DNA of 64,000 bases from Seminavis robusta (GCA_903772945.1 CAICTM010000145.1:1-64000); one strand, 5' to 3'; shown: positions 1-11,865, numbered from the stretch's first letter. Made by a program: numbers and translations. Notes: generated by a model not told the origin, from the sequence alone.

Positions 1-58
1 CTTTAGCATTGTTCCGCTAGTTGTAACGGCTTCTGTGCAAGATGAGTACTTAACACTT

Positions 59-673
59 TCACTTGTGCCTCTTCCAGTTGTACATGGCCACGATGAAGCT
101 TGTTGCCTGTCTGAACTTGGGTAGATTACCATCGTCTGTGTTCCTGGCTATATAGAACATTGAAAGAGAATGGACATTTGACACCCTCCCCCTCAACAGG
201 AAGCTGAGTCTGGGTGGTTTTGTTGCTCTCCTTTTGGGACCTTTGTTTGTAAAACCGACTCCTTGGACAACATATGGTAATGTGATTCCACCTCTTATCG
301 AATCCCTTGTTTTTGATCCCTTGTTTTTGATACGGAATCCAGCAGTCTTGCAAGAAAGTACAAAGTATGGCATCAAAACTTCTTTAATATGCGCCCAATC
401 ACAAGAATGATACATCGAAGGTAGCCAATACACCGTCGATTTCTCCATTCGATAATTATCGAACCCCAGAGTATCCATAATGTTTATCTCCTTTGGTGTA
501 TCATCAGTTAGTGAGGTTGCTACATTCACAATGATTGAAGCAGGAGTCCATTCTTCATCATTGATATTGTATCTAGCAACATGGGAGAGTTCAGATAGGT
601 AAGAGTCCATTTTACTTGATAAGCTGTCAGGTATTATGGCCTGCAACAGTGCATCTTCCTCTCTCCCAAACAC
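59..673 (-). CDS. Hypothetical protein, probable 3' exon
   Basis: An open frame of about 204 codons ends in TGA at 59-61. Its first codon is GTG, directly preceded on the minus strand by an AG (ttgctag), so 673 is more likely the start of an internal or last exon than a translation start. The first in-frame ATG is at 610-608, which would give 183 residues. The protein has mixed composition, with a Lys/Arg-rich stretch around residues 115-155 and no signal peptide, membrane segment or motif I recognise. No upstream exon was identified in the AT-rich DNA to its right. It could be a diverged gene, a fragment or a chance ORF. Confidence 0.35.
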   Translation of the reverse strand: MFGREEDALLQAIIPDSLSSKMDSYLSELSHVARYNINDEEWTPASIIVNVATSLTDDTPKEINIMDTLGFDNYRMEKSTVYWLPSMYHSCDWAHIKEVLMPYFVLSCKTAGFRIKNKGSKTRDSIRGGITLPYVVQGVGFTNKGPKRRATKPPRLSFLLRGRVSNVHSLSMFYIARNTDDGNLPKFRQATSFIVAMYNWKRHK

Positions 674-2845
674 CTAGCAAAACACCTGGCAAAAAAACTT
701 AGCAAAAATTCGTCACTATGTATTATACGTAAAACACGTACAACACATAATACATGTAATACGTATAATATTTTTCCACTTGTGTTATCTGTGTTGTACG
801 TATAACTTGTCTAATACATATTAAAAAGGTTATATGTGTAATACGTATGATCTGTAGAATACATAGTGAAAATGTTATACGTATAATACAACCGCGTGCG
901 TTTCAGGGGCTCTCCTACCGGTACAGCGCAGGTACGTAGGTACGACCGTATCCTCTACTCTCCTCCTCATCGCGTTACGTACCAGCCGACACGCCAAAGT
1001 CGTCACAATTTTCCAGCTATAGTCGTACTGAGAAGGAATGATAATTAATGCTCAGCGCACGATCTGTACTAGCTAGTACTCTGGAGCACTGGAGCACCAT
1101 GGCAGTTGATAAGGCAAAAGAGCAACAATCGATAAGGAAACTCTATTAGTACTGTTGCAGCTGTTGCAGTAAAGTTTACTCTGACGTGGTTTCTAGCTAG
1201 CTGGCAACATTTATTTTAGATTTAGCTAAGCGAGGAGCGAGAAAGCACTGCGCCTCAGACGACAAAATTAATCTGCATATCCTTGCCCAAAACGAACTGC
1301 TCTTGCATGCTGGCCACTGGCTAGCTAGCTAGTAGCCAAGGCGAGCTGCGTAGTGCCGGTAACGCAACCAGAAGCTGCCCAACGAAGCAGCAACAGTTTG
1401 ATCATTCGGATTCATTTACACAACCACTTTTTTGCTTCTCTGCGGTCGTAAGAAAGCCGTACATGCGTACCTTAACTTGTCAATGGTACTGTTGTCTGTA
1501 TTACTGTCGTCAATCCAAGACTCAAGAGTTTCCAAGTGACTTTGCAGCTCTTTTTGCAATCTGGGATTGGGCGTTATTAAAGAAAATTAATGTCAATTGA
1601 ATTATGGTACAGAACTGTACGACTGTACCGCTGGCAGAAAGCAACCACTGACTATTTAAAAAATCGCAGTAGTGATGTGTGGCCGGACTAATTATAGGAA
1701 AGTCATTAGAATGGCAAATTTAATGATTCGATTCATTCAATCTGCAGAGAAGGGGAAGGGAGGCCTCACAAGCAGTAGCGGTACGTAGTACATGTACTGT
1801 TTCCATGGAAAGGATCTGTCAAATGGACAATGGACGTCTTGGCGTCTATTCCTTGCCAGAGAAGCTGCCAAAGAAGGTGGTAAAGTTCGGCTCTGGTTTC
1901 TGGCATACAGCTCCATGTCCACGGTACTTTCTCCAGTCATTGTTCTTTTGGCTTGTGCAGAACACCTCGAAACAGCTGTCTGATAAGAAGCCACTTCGCA
2001 ATTCACAAGAAACTCTGCACTGAATGAAGTGTGAAATGATCAAGAATGAAATGATGAAATAGATGAGCAGTGCTTGTGAAGACGAAGCTGCAACGGTACA
2101 CTATAATAGCCAGAGAGTCAGTGGAAAAGCTCCACTTCGAGTAAAGCTTTTGGTATCCTTCTACACAAAACGATCAGTGATAGACGAGGATGCTGCCATC
2201 TCTAGCTGGCTACTAGCTAGCTAGCCTGGAGTCAGATACATGTAGATTGGCAGGAAGTGATTTTTCGAAGCAGCAGCTAAAGCATTGGGTACCTGGTTCC
2301 TGGTACCATTCTTCACAAAACCATCTGTGAGTGACTGATGAGCACTGTCATCTCTACCGTACGTACTCCAGAAGTAGCTGGCAGCCAACTGCCAGAGATT
2401 GGCAGGAAGTGACAGTGTTTTGAGAGTGGGCTTCTACCAAAGTTACTGAAGCAGCATCTCCAACATTCAAACGGCAAGCACAAGCAACCCTCTACACAGA
2501 TGTAATCAACTAACTTGTCTCTACATGAATTGAGAGACTGAGTGACTGAGTCGCGTCACCTAGAACAATGTTGTTGTTCTCATGCGGCTTCCCACCGAGA
2601 CAAACCAGTGCGGAAGACAGTCTTTTTAAAGGTTGAAATGACTCCTGATAGAGGCTTTTCTCTGTTTCTCCGAGATTTTGGCTGTTTGTTTGGCTTGCTA
2701 GCTAGAGTACTAGTAACGGAACACATGTACAGTACTGGCTAGCTAGCTAGTAGCAGCTGGTACATCACCATTTCTTTATTCTTGCTGTTGGTTTTTGTGT
2801 TCCTGTTTTTGTTGTTCCATTTATTTTTCTTTTTTGTTGAGCACC
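674..2845. other. Intergenic, no gene seen
   Basis: No ORF here has convincing composition. The small ORFs at 1737-2043 overlap on both strands and look like chance frames. The stretch holds a palindrome-rich AT segment (717-895) and scattered GCTAGC runs (1195-1205, 1320-1332, 2213-2224, 2696-2704, 2738-2750). Confidence 0.6.
717..895. repeat. AT-rich segment of repeated TACGTA palindromes
   Basis: Roughly 180 bp of AT-rich DNA in which short self-complementary words built on TACGTA recur at irregular spacing, including attatacgta near 721, aatacgtataat near 758, gtacgtataac near 796, taatacgtatga near 840 and ttatacgtataa near 874. It may form small hairpins. No function can be assigned; it could be matrix-attachment-like, a degenerate repeat or simply biased sequence. 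Confidence 0.45.
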
Positions 2846-4761
2846 ATGAAACTGTTGGCATCATCATCATCATCCTCTTCATCCACGATGATGCCTGTTA
2901 CACAACGTCTACTAGTAGTACATGTGGCATTGCTGCTGTCTGGCCTTTCGAGTGTTTCCGCCGAATTGCGACGCAACGGCGAGATTTGCGTTTCGCCTAC
3001 CAACACCTACACAGCCAAGGTAGACATCCACGCGTCTGAGAGAGGTAAGCGAAAGCAGTATCTAGCTTGAAGTATCTAGCTAGCTAGTAGTGACTAGTCT
3101 AGGTTGATGGGTGGAGTGGTGCTCATCATCATTGTACAACTAGCTAGCCAGCTGTCTCTAGGTAGCTACTAGCTACCATAGCTACCTAATACAAGCCGTT
3201 GTTGGCATGGTGGAGACGTCGTTCGCTGTTGCTGTTGCTTCAGGTCTAACCCCAACCTTATTCTTGTCATTTTATTTTCACTTGCACCAGGCTACTATGT
3301 GTTTGAAGAATGCGGGGAAGACTGGGTCAATCCAACCATTGGCCTGGAATTTGGACAAGTCTACACCTTTATCCAAAAGCACAAAAGCAATTACTGGCAT
3401 CCCATTGATTTTAGCTACTTTCCAGATGCTCATCACGTGGGAGCAGAACTCCTAGATCCACGTACCAAGGGCAATGACGGTGGGGACTCCATCATTAGTA
3501 ATTTGCCAAATCAGCAAACTACCACTACTAGTGCTGCTTCTGCCAATGGTCCAGCAGACACTTGTGCCACCAACATGACCTGCCCTGCTCCCATGTACTT
3601 TTTGAATGATGGGTATCTGGGAACGTACAGCAACATTAAAGAAGTTGCACCCATCACAAGCAACGAACACGACATTGGACTCGAACTATACGAAGACTTT
3701 TTCTTCAAGTCCATGGCCACTTGGACCGGATTCGGAACTTTTTCCATCCAACTCAAGTTCGACGATGAATCGTACACTGGAAAGGATATTTTCTATTACT
3801 GTCGAATCCATCAGTTCATGGCCGGACGAATGAAGCTACTCAAGAACGGGGTTCCTGTCAATGAACAGGACGATCCACCCATGTACTTTGAAATGGAAAC
3901 ACCGGGACAGTTCGATGCCATGTGTGGAACCTACGGTTTGGATGCGGTGAGTACAAGGCTGCAGTACAACCATCGATCCTCTTCAGAATGCTTCTCTTTT
4001 GCTTACTTACTTACTGACTCACTTGCTTACTTTGTTTGTTTCGTTGTGTCTTTTTCCAGTTCCAACTACCGCATCCTCAATGCCCCGATCGATTCGTTTG
4101 CGATGTCGATGAACGCATGAGAGACTTTGCTTCCTGCATCGACGCCATGGTACGTGCTTGGCTGTGCATCTCCTTTGCATCATCCAACCAACTTGTGTAT
4201 TCCCTCACCAACCTGCCCGTTTTGTTTATTTGATATGCTACCGTAGGATTGCCACATGATACTTGGTGAGTGCATGGCATCGATCATTAGCTAGTTAGAA
4301 CTGCGCCCAGTACATGACATTGTAGTACTTTCCATCGCTTGTTTTGTCTGTTTCTAATACGCGCATTTTTGGTTTTTCCCCTCTTGGTTTCAGGCATGAC
4401 GACCAAGGTTTCGTCCAAGACGGAATTGGCCTTGTTTGTGCATCAAATGATTCCGCATCATCAGAACGCCGTGAACATGGCCAAGGCATTGTTAAAGGCT
4501 GGCTTTTTACCATGTGACGATTTGACGAATGAGGAGGATCCGTACTGTATCATGCAATCGCTGTTGTATGGTATCGTGAATCGTCAGAATCACGAGATTG
4601 GAGTGATGAGCAAGATTTTGGCGGGTTTGAATCTTCCTCCTACGGACGATTGCGAAGTGTTGGTGGGGGACGAAGGTCTGCATGGATCGAGTCGAGGATT
4701 GAAGGGGATGGCAGTGACTGCCGCTGGTGCCATGTTTGGAGCCGCCGCTCATGCATTTTAG
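2846..4761 (+). CDS. Secreted cupredoxin-like / DUF305 fusion protein
   Basis: Five exons restore one 443-residue frame: 2846-3044, 3291-3946, 4060-4149, 4247-4265 and 4394-4761, all with GT-AG introns and matching phases. Residues 1-39 form a signal peptide with a Ser run and a hydrophobic core ending in SVSA; a second ATG at 2888 would also keep it. Residues 60-260 look cupredoxin-like: a DAHH motif and, later, Cys237-x2-His240-x2-Met243 in FYYCRIHQFM, the arrangement of type 1 copper ligands. The C-terminal part has the DUF305 signature FVHQMIPHHQNAVNMAKALL at about 335-355, a His/Met-rich ferritin-like helical family. The last residues are small and hydrophobic. Both domains suggest an exported copper- or metal-binding protein; the substrate is unknown. 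Exon 4 is only 19 nt and supplies the start of the DUF305 helix (DCHMILG). Confidence 0.82.
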
Positions 4762-5769
4762 GTAGATCTAGTCTAAACATACATTACATGCAGCTGGCTG
4801 TACTAGTAGCTATGCATATTAGTAAATGGCAAAAGGCTTGACTGAGCATGAGGCCAAACGATACAATCCAACCAGCATCCAGGTGTGTAATTCGATAGTT
4901 CCTATATGGATGATGGCAAGGCATAGCTTTTGCTTTAGTGAAGAGATTCAAGGCCAGCTGCCAACAGCCCTGCTATTTTATCATGGAACAGGAAAGGCCC
5001 TGCGTTTGCACGTGCACATGTGGTTGACACTGGCTTCGCTTCGATGTGTTGCCATCTGGTGCGGAATCTCGACGTCATATGGAGTGTCTTCCGATCGCTG
5101 GTATGGTTTTGATGTTTGATAACTACTTTTTGGGAAGAGCATGTCCACGCTTGGGATTGGAATCTTCCGTGAACAAAGAAGCAAGTTGACTGTTGTAATT
5201 GCCCTTTGGGTCTGACGTAGCCATTATTATTTAAAGCATAGCTGAAGTTGTCTGCTTTTATTGGGTGACATGGGTCAACGACAGAGGACGAAGTTACCCA
5301 GGTCAGAGTGCGTATTTGAGGAGTGTAGAGCTGGTAGTGAAAATACGTGGAGCAAACAAATGTGGACAGCTGCAGCCTTCTAGCAAATAGCTAGCGCACT
5401 GAATAGTAACAACGAAACTGAGCAGCAGCAGCAGCAAATCAGACAGCCAAGGTCACATCCAAGTCCACCTCTGCCCAACAGCAACAACAGCCTGCATATT
5501 ACTGACGGTATCTACTAGTGATCCACTCCATTGCTATCCATATACCCATACCCATACTAGCTAGCTAGTATACCCATAGCTACCCATATAGATACCCACT
5601 ACCTTATTAAGCTACCTATAAGATAAGCCAAGACAAGCTAAGAGTGGAGGGAGATACAGTACCCCATTCAGTCGTTCCATCTATCTACCGGTAGCAGTTG
5701 ACCTGGTGGAAGGGTTAAGCCTTTACTAAGACAGCTCTGATAAGGAGAGATAAGGAGAGATAAGAGAGA
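4762..5769. other. Intergenic, upstream of bHLH-PAS gene
   Basis: No convincing coding sequence; the plus-strand ORF 4826-5119 has no recognisable features. Near 5537-5610 there is a run of degenerate CCATAC/TACCCA words broken by ctagctagctag. The segment before 5770 is purine-rich (gataaggagaga repeated) and probably forms the 5' leader of the next gene. Confidence 0.5.
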
Positions 5770-8133
5770 ATGTCTACAGGAGGAGAAGATAGAGAAGAAA
5801 TGGGAGAGGAGAGGCTGATTGCCACTCCCAGCAATTGCAGCGGGAGTGGTAGCAACAGTGGCAACAGTAGCAGTAGTGGTGGGAGTGGAAATGAGAATGA
5901 TAATGAGAATGATAATGGAAATGAGAATGGAAATGACAATGACAATGAGAATGGTAGAGGTGGAACTAGCAGCGGCAGTGGAAGCGAAAACGGAAATTTG
6001 GGGGAAATTTGGTTCGATACGATGAGACGTATGCGGATGCGTAGTGGGGAGAGGGGAGGTAGCAATTCCACTCCTTCGTCTCCTACCAACTCTAGTGGAC
6101 AAGATCAGGAAGATCAGGATCAGCAAGAGCAAGAGCAACAAGATCAGGAACAACAAGATCAGCAAGATCAACAAGAACAAAGTGACGAATCGTCCAATTC
6201 CAACGGTCCCTACAAAAAGAGAAAGATTATATCTACTAACGCTGACAGTACCATGCCCACACAAACACCAGCACATACTCATACTGCTTTCAGGAGCAAT
6301 GTCAGCCCAAAGAGAAAGAAGCACAGAAGCAAACACAAGAATAAAAACAAGGACAAGCAGAAGCAACACAACCAAAACACACAGCATCAGCATCAGCATC
6401 AGCACCAAACACAGAGCCAACAGCAGACACAGCAAATTGACAAGTCATCATCTTCCAACACTGATACCGGTACTAGCAGTTCCACCAACAAGAGGGCAGG
6501 ATACCAGTCAGATGATGAAGGCTTCATGTATGAGGACAGCACAGGATCACCATCTGCAAACAAATCAGATACCCAAACACTTACTCAAGCACAAACCAGT
6601 CCTCCTGCTCCTGCTCCTACTCCAGACTGTCGCTCAAACAATACTAGTGCAGGTACGGAACCACAGACATCACAGCAGACGGCGCAGACAGCCAACGACA
6701 TTGCCCAAGCCACAAGCAACAACCAAAACCAAAACAGCAACACGGACACCAACACGGACAACGAGAAACGTCAAGATCCAGCACTACAGCGATTGGAACG
6801 AAATGCCAGAGAAAAGCAACGAAGTGGAAAAATCACGGACCAGTTCAACGTACTCAAGCAATTACTCACTGAAGCAGGAGTCGTCGTTCCAAAAGGGACC
6901 AAAGGATCCATACTTTCCATTGCTCATCAGTACATTGTCAACATGAAGGCACAACAAAACCAACAACATCAAGACAATCAAGCACTACATAGACAAGTAC
7001 AAACCATAAGCCAGGGAAGTCTAGGACTACCGGCAGCGCAGGCATTGCAGTACGCCGCACAACGTAACGGACTACCCGTCGCCATCAGTGTCGCACTGCC
7101 GGCACCCAATCCGGCACCGGCACCACCACCCACGGCCGTATTTGATCCGCTCAACATGGTCCAACAAAAAGACTACCCCGTCCTATGGGATCACTGCCCC
7201 GTCGGAATCGCTCTCGCCACTCTCGGAGGAACGTTCCTAGATTGCAATCAAGTCTTTCGAAAAATACTGGAGTGTTCCAAGGAACAGCTCCGAGAACTGT
7301 CCATCTTTCATCTACTCGACAGCAGTGGTGGCACTTCGCCGACGCAGCAGCAGACCAACACCAGCCGAAGCAATCTTCAATTTGCATTCGATCAAATCAG
7401 TCAAATGCTACAGTCCATTGACCCGGCTGGCAGCAGCAGCAACAACGGCCGCTCTTTTTCACAAGCATCAAAGCCCGTGGTTCTCCGGGGAAGCGTACAA
7501 GGAAACGGCCATTTGGGACTCGCCATTTCCATTGTCCACGCATCGAACTCCAAGAGCAACGATGCGCAGCATGAAGTGCAACGACACCAGCACTATCTCT
7601 GCGTCACGTTGGTTGAAAAGCCAATGAACCCCGATGCCGATACGACATTCGTGCAGCCCGCAATGCCCGGCATCCTGCCGCCGCAAACCATGCAAGCCAT
7701 GCCGCAAACGGGAACTGCCGTTCCAGCAACTGCTCCTCCTGTTCTGGGCGGCCCAAACAGCACGTATTGCCCGTCATCGCCTGCCGCCGTGACGGCCGCA
7801 GCAGCTACCTTGACGGCATTGCCAACGATTCTACTAAACAACAGCAGAGCGCCAATGGCATCGTCGTCTTTGTCGGGGTCTTCCGGTTCGGCATCGGCAT
7901 TCTCGATTAGTGGACTGTTGCCCATTGCGGGACCACCAGGCGTAATGATGGCGCCAGGAGGATATCAGCAGTACGCAAGCACCGCTGCAACAGGAGATAA
8001 CAGTAACAGCAATGGCGCCACCTTCAATAACAACAACAACATGGCCACCAAGGAACAACAGCAAGAACAGCAGGAACAACAACAACAAATCTTTGCCGGG
8101 GTGGATCCCTCTCAGCTGTATACGGTGGGCTAA
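5770..8133 (+). CDS. bHLH-PAS transcription factor
   Basis: An intronless 787-residue frame starting with ATG. Residues 1-335 are low complexity (Gly/Ser/Asn then Gln/Asp/His runs) with basic, NLS-like clusters near 150 and 178-200. A bHLH domain lies at about 338-397: the basic region LERNAREKQRS keeps the E-R...R pattern used for E-box contact, followed by helix 1, a Lys-Gly-containing loop and helix 2 ending near NMKAQQ. A PAS-like domain follows at about 468-525 (DYPVLWDHCPVGIALA then FLDCNQVF). The C-terminus is Ala/Ser/Gln-rich. bHLH-PAS proteins are known diatom regulators, including the Phaeodactylum clock protein RITMO1; assignment to that exact subgroup is inference. Likely a nuclear, dimerising DNA-binding protein. 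Confidence 0.88.
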   Translation: MSTGGEDREEMGEERLIATPSNCSGSGSNSGNSSSSGGSGNENDNENDNGNENGNDNDNENGRGGTSSGSGSENGNLGEIWFDTMRRMRMRSGERGGSNSTPSSPTNSSGQDQEDQDQQEQEQQDQEQQDQQDQQEQSDESSNSNGPYKKRKIISTNADSTMPTQTPAHTHTAFRSNVSPKRKKHRSKHKNKNKDKQKQHNQNTQHQHQHQHQTQSQQQTQQIDKSSSSNTDTGTSSSTNKRAGYQSDDEGFMYEDSTGSPSANKSDTQTLTQAQTSPPAPAPTPDCRSNNTSAGTEPQTSQQTAQTANDIAQATSNNQNQNSNTDTNTDNEKRQDPALQRLERNAREKQRSGKITDQFNVLKQLLTEAGVVVPKGTKGSILSIAHQYIVNMKAQQNQQHQDNQALHRQVQTISQGSLGLPAAQALQYAAQRNGLPVAISVALPAPNPAPAPPPTAVFDPLNMVQQKDYPVLWDHCPVGIALATLGGTFLDCNQVFRKILECSKEQLRELSIFHLLDSSGGTSPTQQQTNTSRSNLQFAFDQISQMLQSIDPAGSSSNNGRSFSQASKPVVLRGSVQGNGHLGLAISIVHASNSKSNDAQHEVQRHQHYLCVTLVEKPMNPDADTTFVQPAMPGILPPQTMQAMPQTGTAVPATAPPVLGGPNSTYCPSSPAAVTAAAATLTALPTILLNNSRAPMASSSLSGSSGSASAFSISGLLPIAGPPGVMMAPGGYQQYASTAATGDNSNSNGATFNNNNNMATKEQQQEQQEQQQQIFAGVDPSQLYTVG

Positions 8134-8917
8134 TAACGGACACGACACGCACTGGACGCTCGGTGGTTTGGTATCAACTGGAATCGAATCGAATCACAAG
8201 TTTCCTTGCCTTTCTTCCTACATGTTCAAGTTCGTTCTCTTCGACTGGTTATGGATATCTTTGCATGTCAAGACGTTTCGTTGCAACCGAGGAGCCATTG
8301 TTTGGTGGGAGCTCTCCGTTCAACATTCATTCATGATACTGTACGAGTTTACACACACAATGACGATCCGTAGATCATTGTTTGCGATTCACGCCTACAT
8401 GTATCGGGTCATGCGGAAGGGCCGTGGGGGCTCTCCGATCTAGTTTGGTAATAATTTCATTGTTCATCAGTACACTTGGGCCGTTTTCTTCAATGATAGG
8501 CGTTAGATAGATGCACACTTCATCCCTTTGCCAGGCAGCCGAGGTGCGTGCAATAGATCCTGCAGGTTTGTGGGCGGTTTGGGACACAGAAGAACGAGGT
8601 GCCAGCTAGCTAGATAGATAGAGAAGTGCTCTATTGCTGGTTGAGTTTGATACCCAACCGGCGGAACATCATCTTCGAACGAGTGCAATCTATCCTTATC
8701 TCTCTGTTGTGCTAGCCATGGAACATTGTGCGTCATAATAAAACTGTATTTTCTTATATAGGACCTGGTGTGTATGGTGTGAATCTTTCCACATGATGAT
8801 ATGATATAAATAATCATTGCTGCTTCCAAATTGAATCTGCACATGAATACGTATGGGTTGCCGACAACGTTCAACCCGAAGAGCACTGGTTCGCTTGCTT
8901 AGACTAGCTAGATGGAC
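8134..8917. other. Intergenic between convergent genes
   Basis: No gene seen. This is the 3' flank of both the bHLH-PAS gene (plus) and the first HSF gene (minus). It holds three GAATC units at 8181-8195. From about 8800 it matches the DNA downstream of the second HSF gene (attgctgcttccaaattga occurs in both). Confidence 0.55.
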
Positions 8918-10024
8918 TCACTCTTGGACCCTTTTGCGTCGCGTGTGAGCAGCCTTTCCTTTTTTCTTGGTTCTTTTCATATTATCACACAAGTCAGGGT
9001 GTCCCTTGACAAAGAGCTCATGGCTGTAGTGACCCTTTTGTGGTCCATTGATGGTGCGGACAAAGTCATACAGGTTGAGCTGTCTCTGCAAGCTGGAATG
9101 GGTGTGCATAGTCTTAAAGTACCTTGGCAGAACATCCTCAAGGTGATCCCTATCATGAACTTTGAATGCCTTGCCATCTGGAGCGAAACAGGCAATATGC
9201 TCTTTTCCTCTTTCTTCTAGGTCCATGAGCATGTCATAGAATCTGCGTGGGAACTCGACATGGCGACCCTTGGAAGTGTTGCCTTGATTGGTGGTGGTGG
9301 TGCTGCTGCTGGCGATGGCTGCCACTTGGTTTGCATCCTGTCGTCCTGGAAACACTTGAGGGGCTGGATCTTGGGCCGGAGAAGGAACCTGGCCTTGAAC
9401 TGTAACGGGAGCCTGTGCAGGAGCTGGAACTAGAGCAAAACGAGGACCTTGACCTTGAAGTGGAGCTGGGGCTGGCGCTGACACTGTGGAAAAAACAGGA
9501 GGCTGGGTAACAGAGGGTGGTGATACACTTGGCAGTGCAGGGATTGGGGCAGGTCCTGGAATGAATGATGTATGCAAAAGGGTTTCCATATTCGTTCCAG
9601 GCTGGTCTTGATGTTCCGGTACCGGTACCTGTACCTGTCGAACAGGTGCGGCAGTGGTACTGGTACCGTTATTGCTGGACAAGAGCTGCAGGATAGCCTG
9701 CTGGATCAATGCATTTCGTGCCTGCTCTTCTTGCTGCTGCTGCTGCTGCTGCTGCTGCTTGAATTGACGGATTTGATCAACGAGTCCTTCCAGGGCACCC
9801 GTACGAATGGTCTGAAGGATTTGCTGCAACTGCTCCTCATTGGCGGATTGCTGGACCACCCGAGCCTGAGCCTGTGCTTGCTGGGCCTGGGCTTGAGCCT
9901 GGTGGCCCTGCTGCTGCTGCTGCTGCTGCTGCTGCAACAGTAGAGCAACTGCTGCCAACTGTAGGCTCGTACCAGAACCACTATTAATAGAAGCACCACT
10001 GCTACTGCCATTCATAGAATTCAT
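8918..10024 (-). CDS. HSF-type transcription factor, copy A (C-terminal DNA-binding domain)
   Basis: An intronless 368-residue frame, ATG at 10024-10022. Residues 1-250 are Gln/Ala/Pro-rich low complexity, with two CAG-type Gln runs, as in transactivation regions. The HSF DNA-binding domain spans about 253-350: VEFPRRFYDMLMDLEE, then IACFAPDGKAFKV, VLPRYFKTMHTHSSLQRQLN and LYDFVRTING, matching the family pattern of FPxKLYxML, PDGxxFxV and the recognition helix SFxRQLNxYGF. The usual Trp before PDG is Phe here. A basic tail (KRTKKKGK and RRKR) is a likely nuclear signal. No heptad HR-A/B oligomerisation region follows the domain, and the order is reversed relative to animal and yeast HSFs, where it is near the N-terminus. 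Copy B lies 1.8 kb to the right in the same orientation. Confidence 0.87.
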   Translation of the reverse strand: MNSMNGSSSGASINSGSGTSLQLAAVALLLQQQQQQQQQGHQAQAQAQQAQAQARVVQQSANEEQLQQILQTIRTGALEGLVDQIRQFKQQQQQQQQQEEQARNALIQQAILQLLSSNNGTSTTAAPVRQVQVPVPEHQDQPGTNMETLLHTSFIPGPAPIPALPSVSPPSVTQPPVFSTVSAPAPAPLQGQGPRFALVPAPAQAPVTVQGQVPSPAQDPAPQVFPGRQDANQVAAIASSSTTTTNQGNTSKGRHVEFPRRFYDMLMDLEERGKEHIACFAPDGKAFKVHDRDHLEDVLPRYFKTMHTHSSLQRQLNLYDFVRTINGPQKGHYSHELFVKGHPDLCDNMKRTKKKGKAAHTRRKRVQE

Positions 10025-11865
10025 AGTCCACTTGCTTGGTCTGCTCCAGTACAGATCTAGAGGGCTGTCTTCAGATAGCTATATTGCTATATCTATTCTC
10101 CGTGGATTGCCAGGGCCAGTCGATGATTGTGAAGGGTTTGGTTCGAGAGAGACAATTGCGTTGATCACCACCACAAAGCTGCGGAGTTCCTCAACACTCA
10201 CTCGACAGTCATTCTCCACTCCCCAAACAAACACCAAAGTTCACGAGCTCACGACCGGTATACGTACAGTACTAGTGTACCCATTCTCGTTGACTCAAAC
10301 GCAAGTTGTCTATTTTGCCGCTTCTCACTTCAGTCCTATCGCCTACCGGTAGGCGACAGGACACGGATAATCATTTGTCGTCAACTATTTTTATTAAGAT
10401 ACCGGTACCAACCTTGTCATTCGTAAAAAGGTTCTTTGACTCATAAGTACCTTACAGCGTACTCTTCTCTGGGGAACACTTTTTCTTTTGGCAATAATAC
10501 CTTTGCCAAACAGATTTTGACGCTGTCTTCCGTTTTGGACATTCAGCTCTTAGCAATGGTCCTCATCACTACTCAGTACCGGTAGTTCTTTTAAAACAAT
10601 TAATAAAGAGATGAACCTGCCAACCAAACCAAATTGCATTCTACTCCTAGCTGAGGAGTTGTAATCCTGCAATGTACGGAACTTTAAATTAGTAAGTTGA
10701 GGTAAACAAAATTTTCTATTCAAATATTCGAAGTAAATGATAATTTTATCCTACCTTTACTCCAACTACCGAGTACGCTCCTAAAAGATGTTTTGGAGAT
10801 GCCGCACGACGTTTCGATGCCGCTTCGAAGCTTCTCGATCTCGTGGTGTCTTCCGTCTTGACGGTGCACCACGGCTAGCTACCGGTAGTTCTTTCTCCCA
10901 AAACTACTAGTACCGTAGCTCATTCCCTTTTAGTGACCATGAGTGATGGGTTGGCTTTGGGCCCATACAGTATGCACGAACAGTACACCTACGGTACGTA
11001 CGCATGTAGCTAGCAGAGCGGAAAAGACACGAGCACATCCGATGTACATGTACATCGTATCTGGTACGTAGTTGGGCTGACAGAGGTTCGATTTGATTTG
11101 TGATCATTCGATCCGATTGATTGAATGACATTCTAAGAATCTCAGCCGTGGTGCGAGAAATTTTCGATGCAAAAAGCACACATCCAACAGTTGCTGTACA
11201 GTCAAAAGCCATGTTTCTTCCGCGGGGAGTCGTCTAGGCCAGCCACGAGGCTGAGTTGTGCCGCTACGACTGGCCATCAGTCTTGGGTCATGGAATCGAA
11301 GGATCATGATGCCCCGACTACTTGTTGGGATCAATGCATCCTGCTGCGCCTTACTGGATGTGCATTGGATGTGACATACAATACCTACTAGCTGTACAAT
11401 AACACCTGCTTTGTAAGAGAAGCTAGAAATCGTGGTTTGACGGAGAGTGGCCCACTATTGCACAAGCATTCTATTGTTTTGATTGTATGGTACCATTGTT
11501 CGTTATAGTTTTGATTGTACGTACGTATCCTACATCCGGTAACCTAAGATGGCGCCTCGGAAGCTCTCGATGGCCTCCACATCAACGGCTTGTCCCCTTA
11601 CAAACAACGAGGCATGGTTATACGCGCCCATATGAGATCCGTTTTCAATGCGGACCGGTGAAGCTTGCAGTGATGTGTTGTCCTGTTTCCTCCAGGGAGT
11701 TCAAGTACGTCGTGGAGGATCTTTGAGACCATACATCCTCGAACAATTGCACTTTTCTCATGATGAGTATATAGTAGTATGCATTGCACAGCTGTTGACA
11801 TGATGATACTTTCATTGCTGCTTCCAAATTGAGGGTTCCTTGGCTTGCTTAGGAAGAAGATGGCC
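10025..11865. other. Upstream region of HSF copy A and spacer between the copies
   Basis: No gene seen. 10025-10880 belongs to the duplicated upstream region. The remaining spacer to about 11790 contains short ORFs on both strands without supporting features, several TACCGGTA palindromes (10343, 10400, 10578, 10879) and gtacgtacgta-like words. Confidence 0.5.

Noticed and set aside
5668-6435. 255-codon minus-strand ORF with long Leu/Ile runs
   Set aside because: It is the antisense of the Asn/Gln/Ser repeats of the bHLH-PAS gene; its hydrophobic composition follows from the codon repeats.
9572-9943. Plus-strand Leu-rich ORF
   Set aside because: Antisense of the Gln runs in HSF copy A; same for 12577-12909 in copy B.
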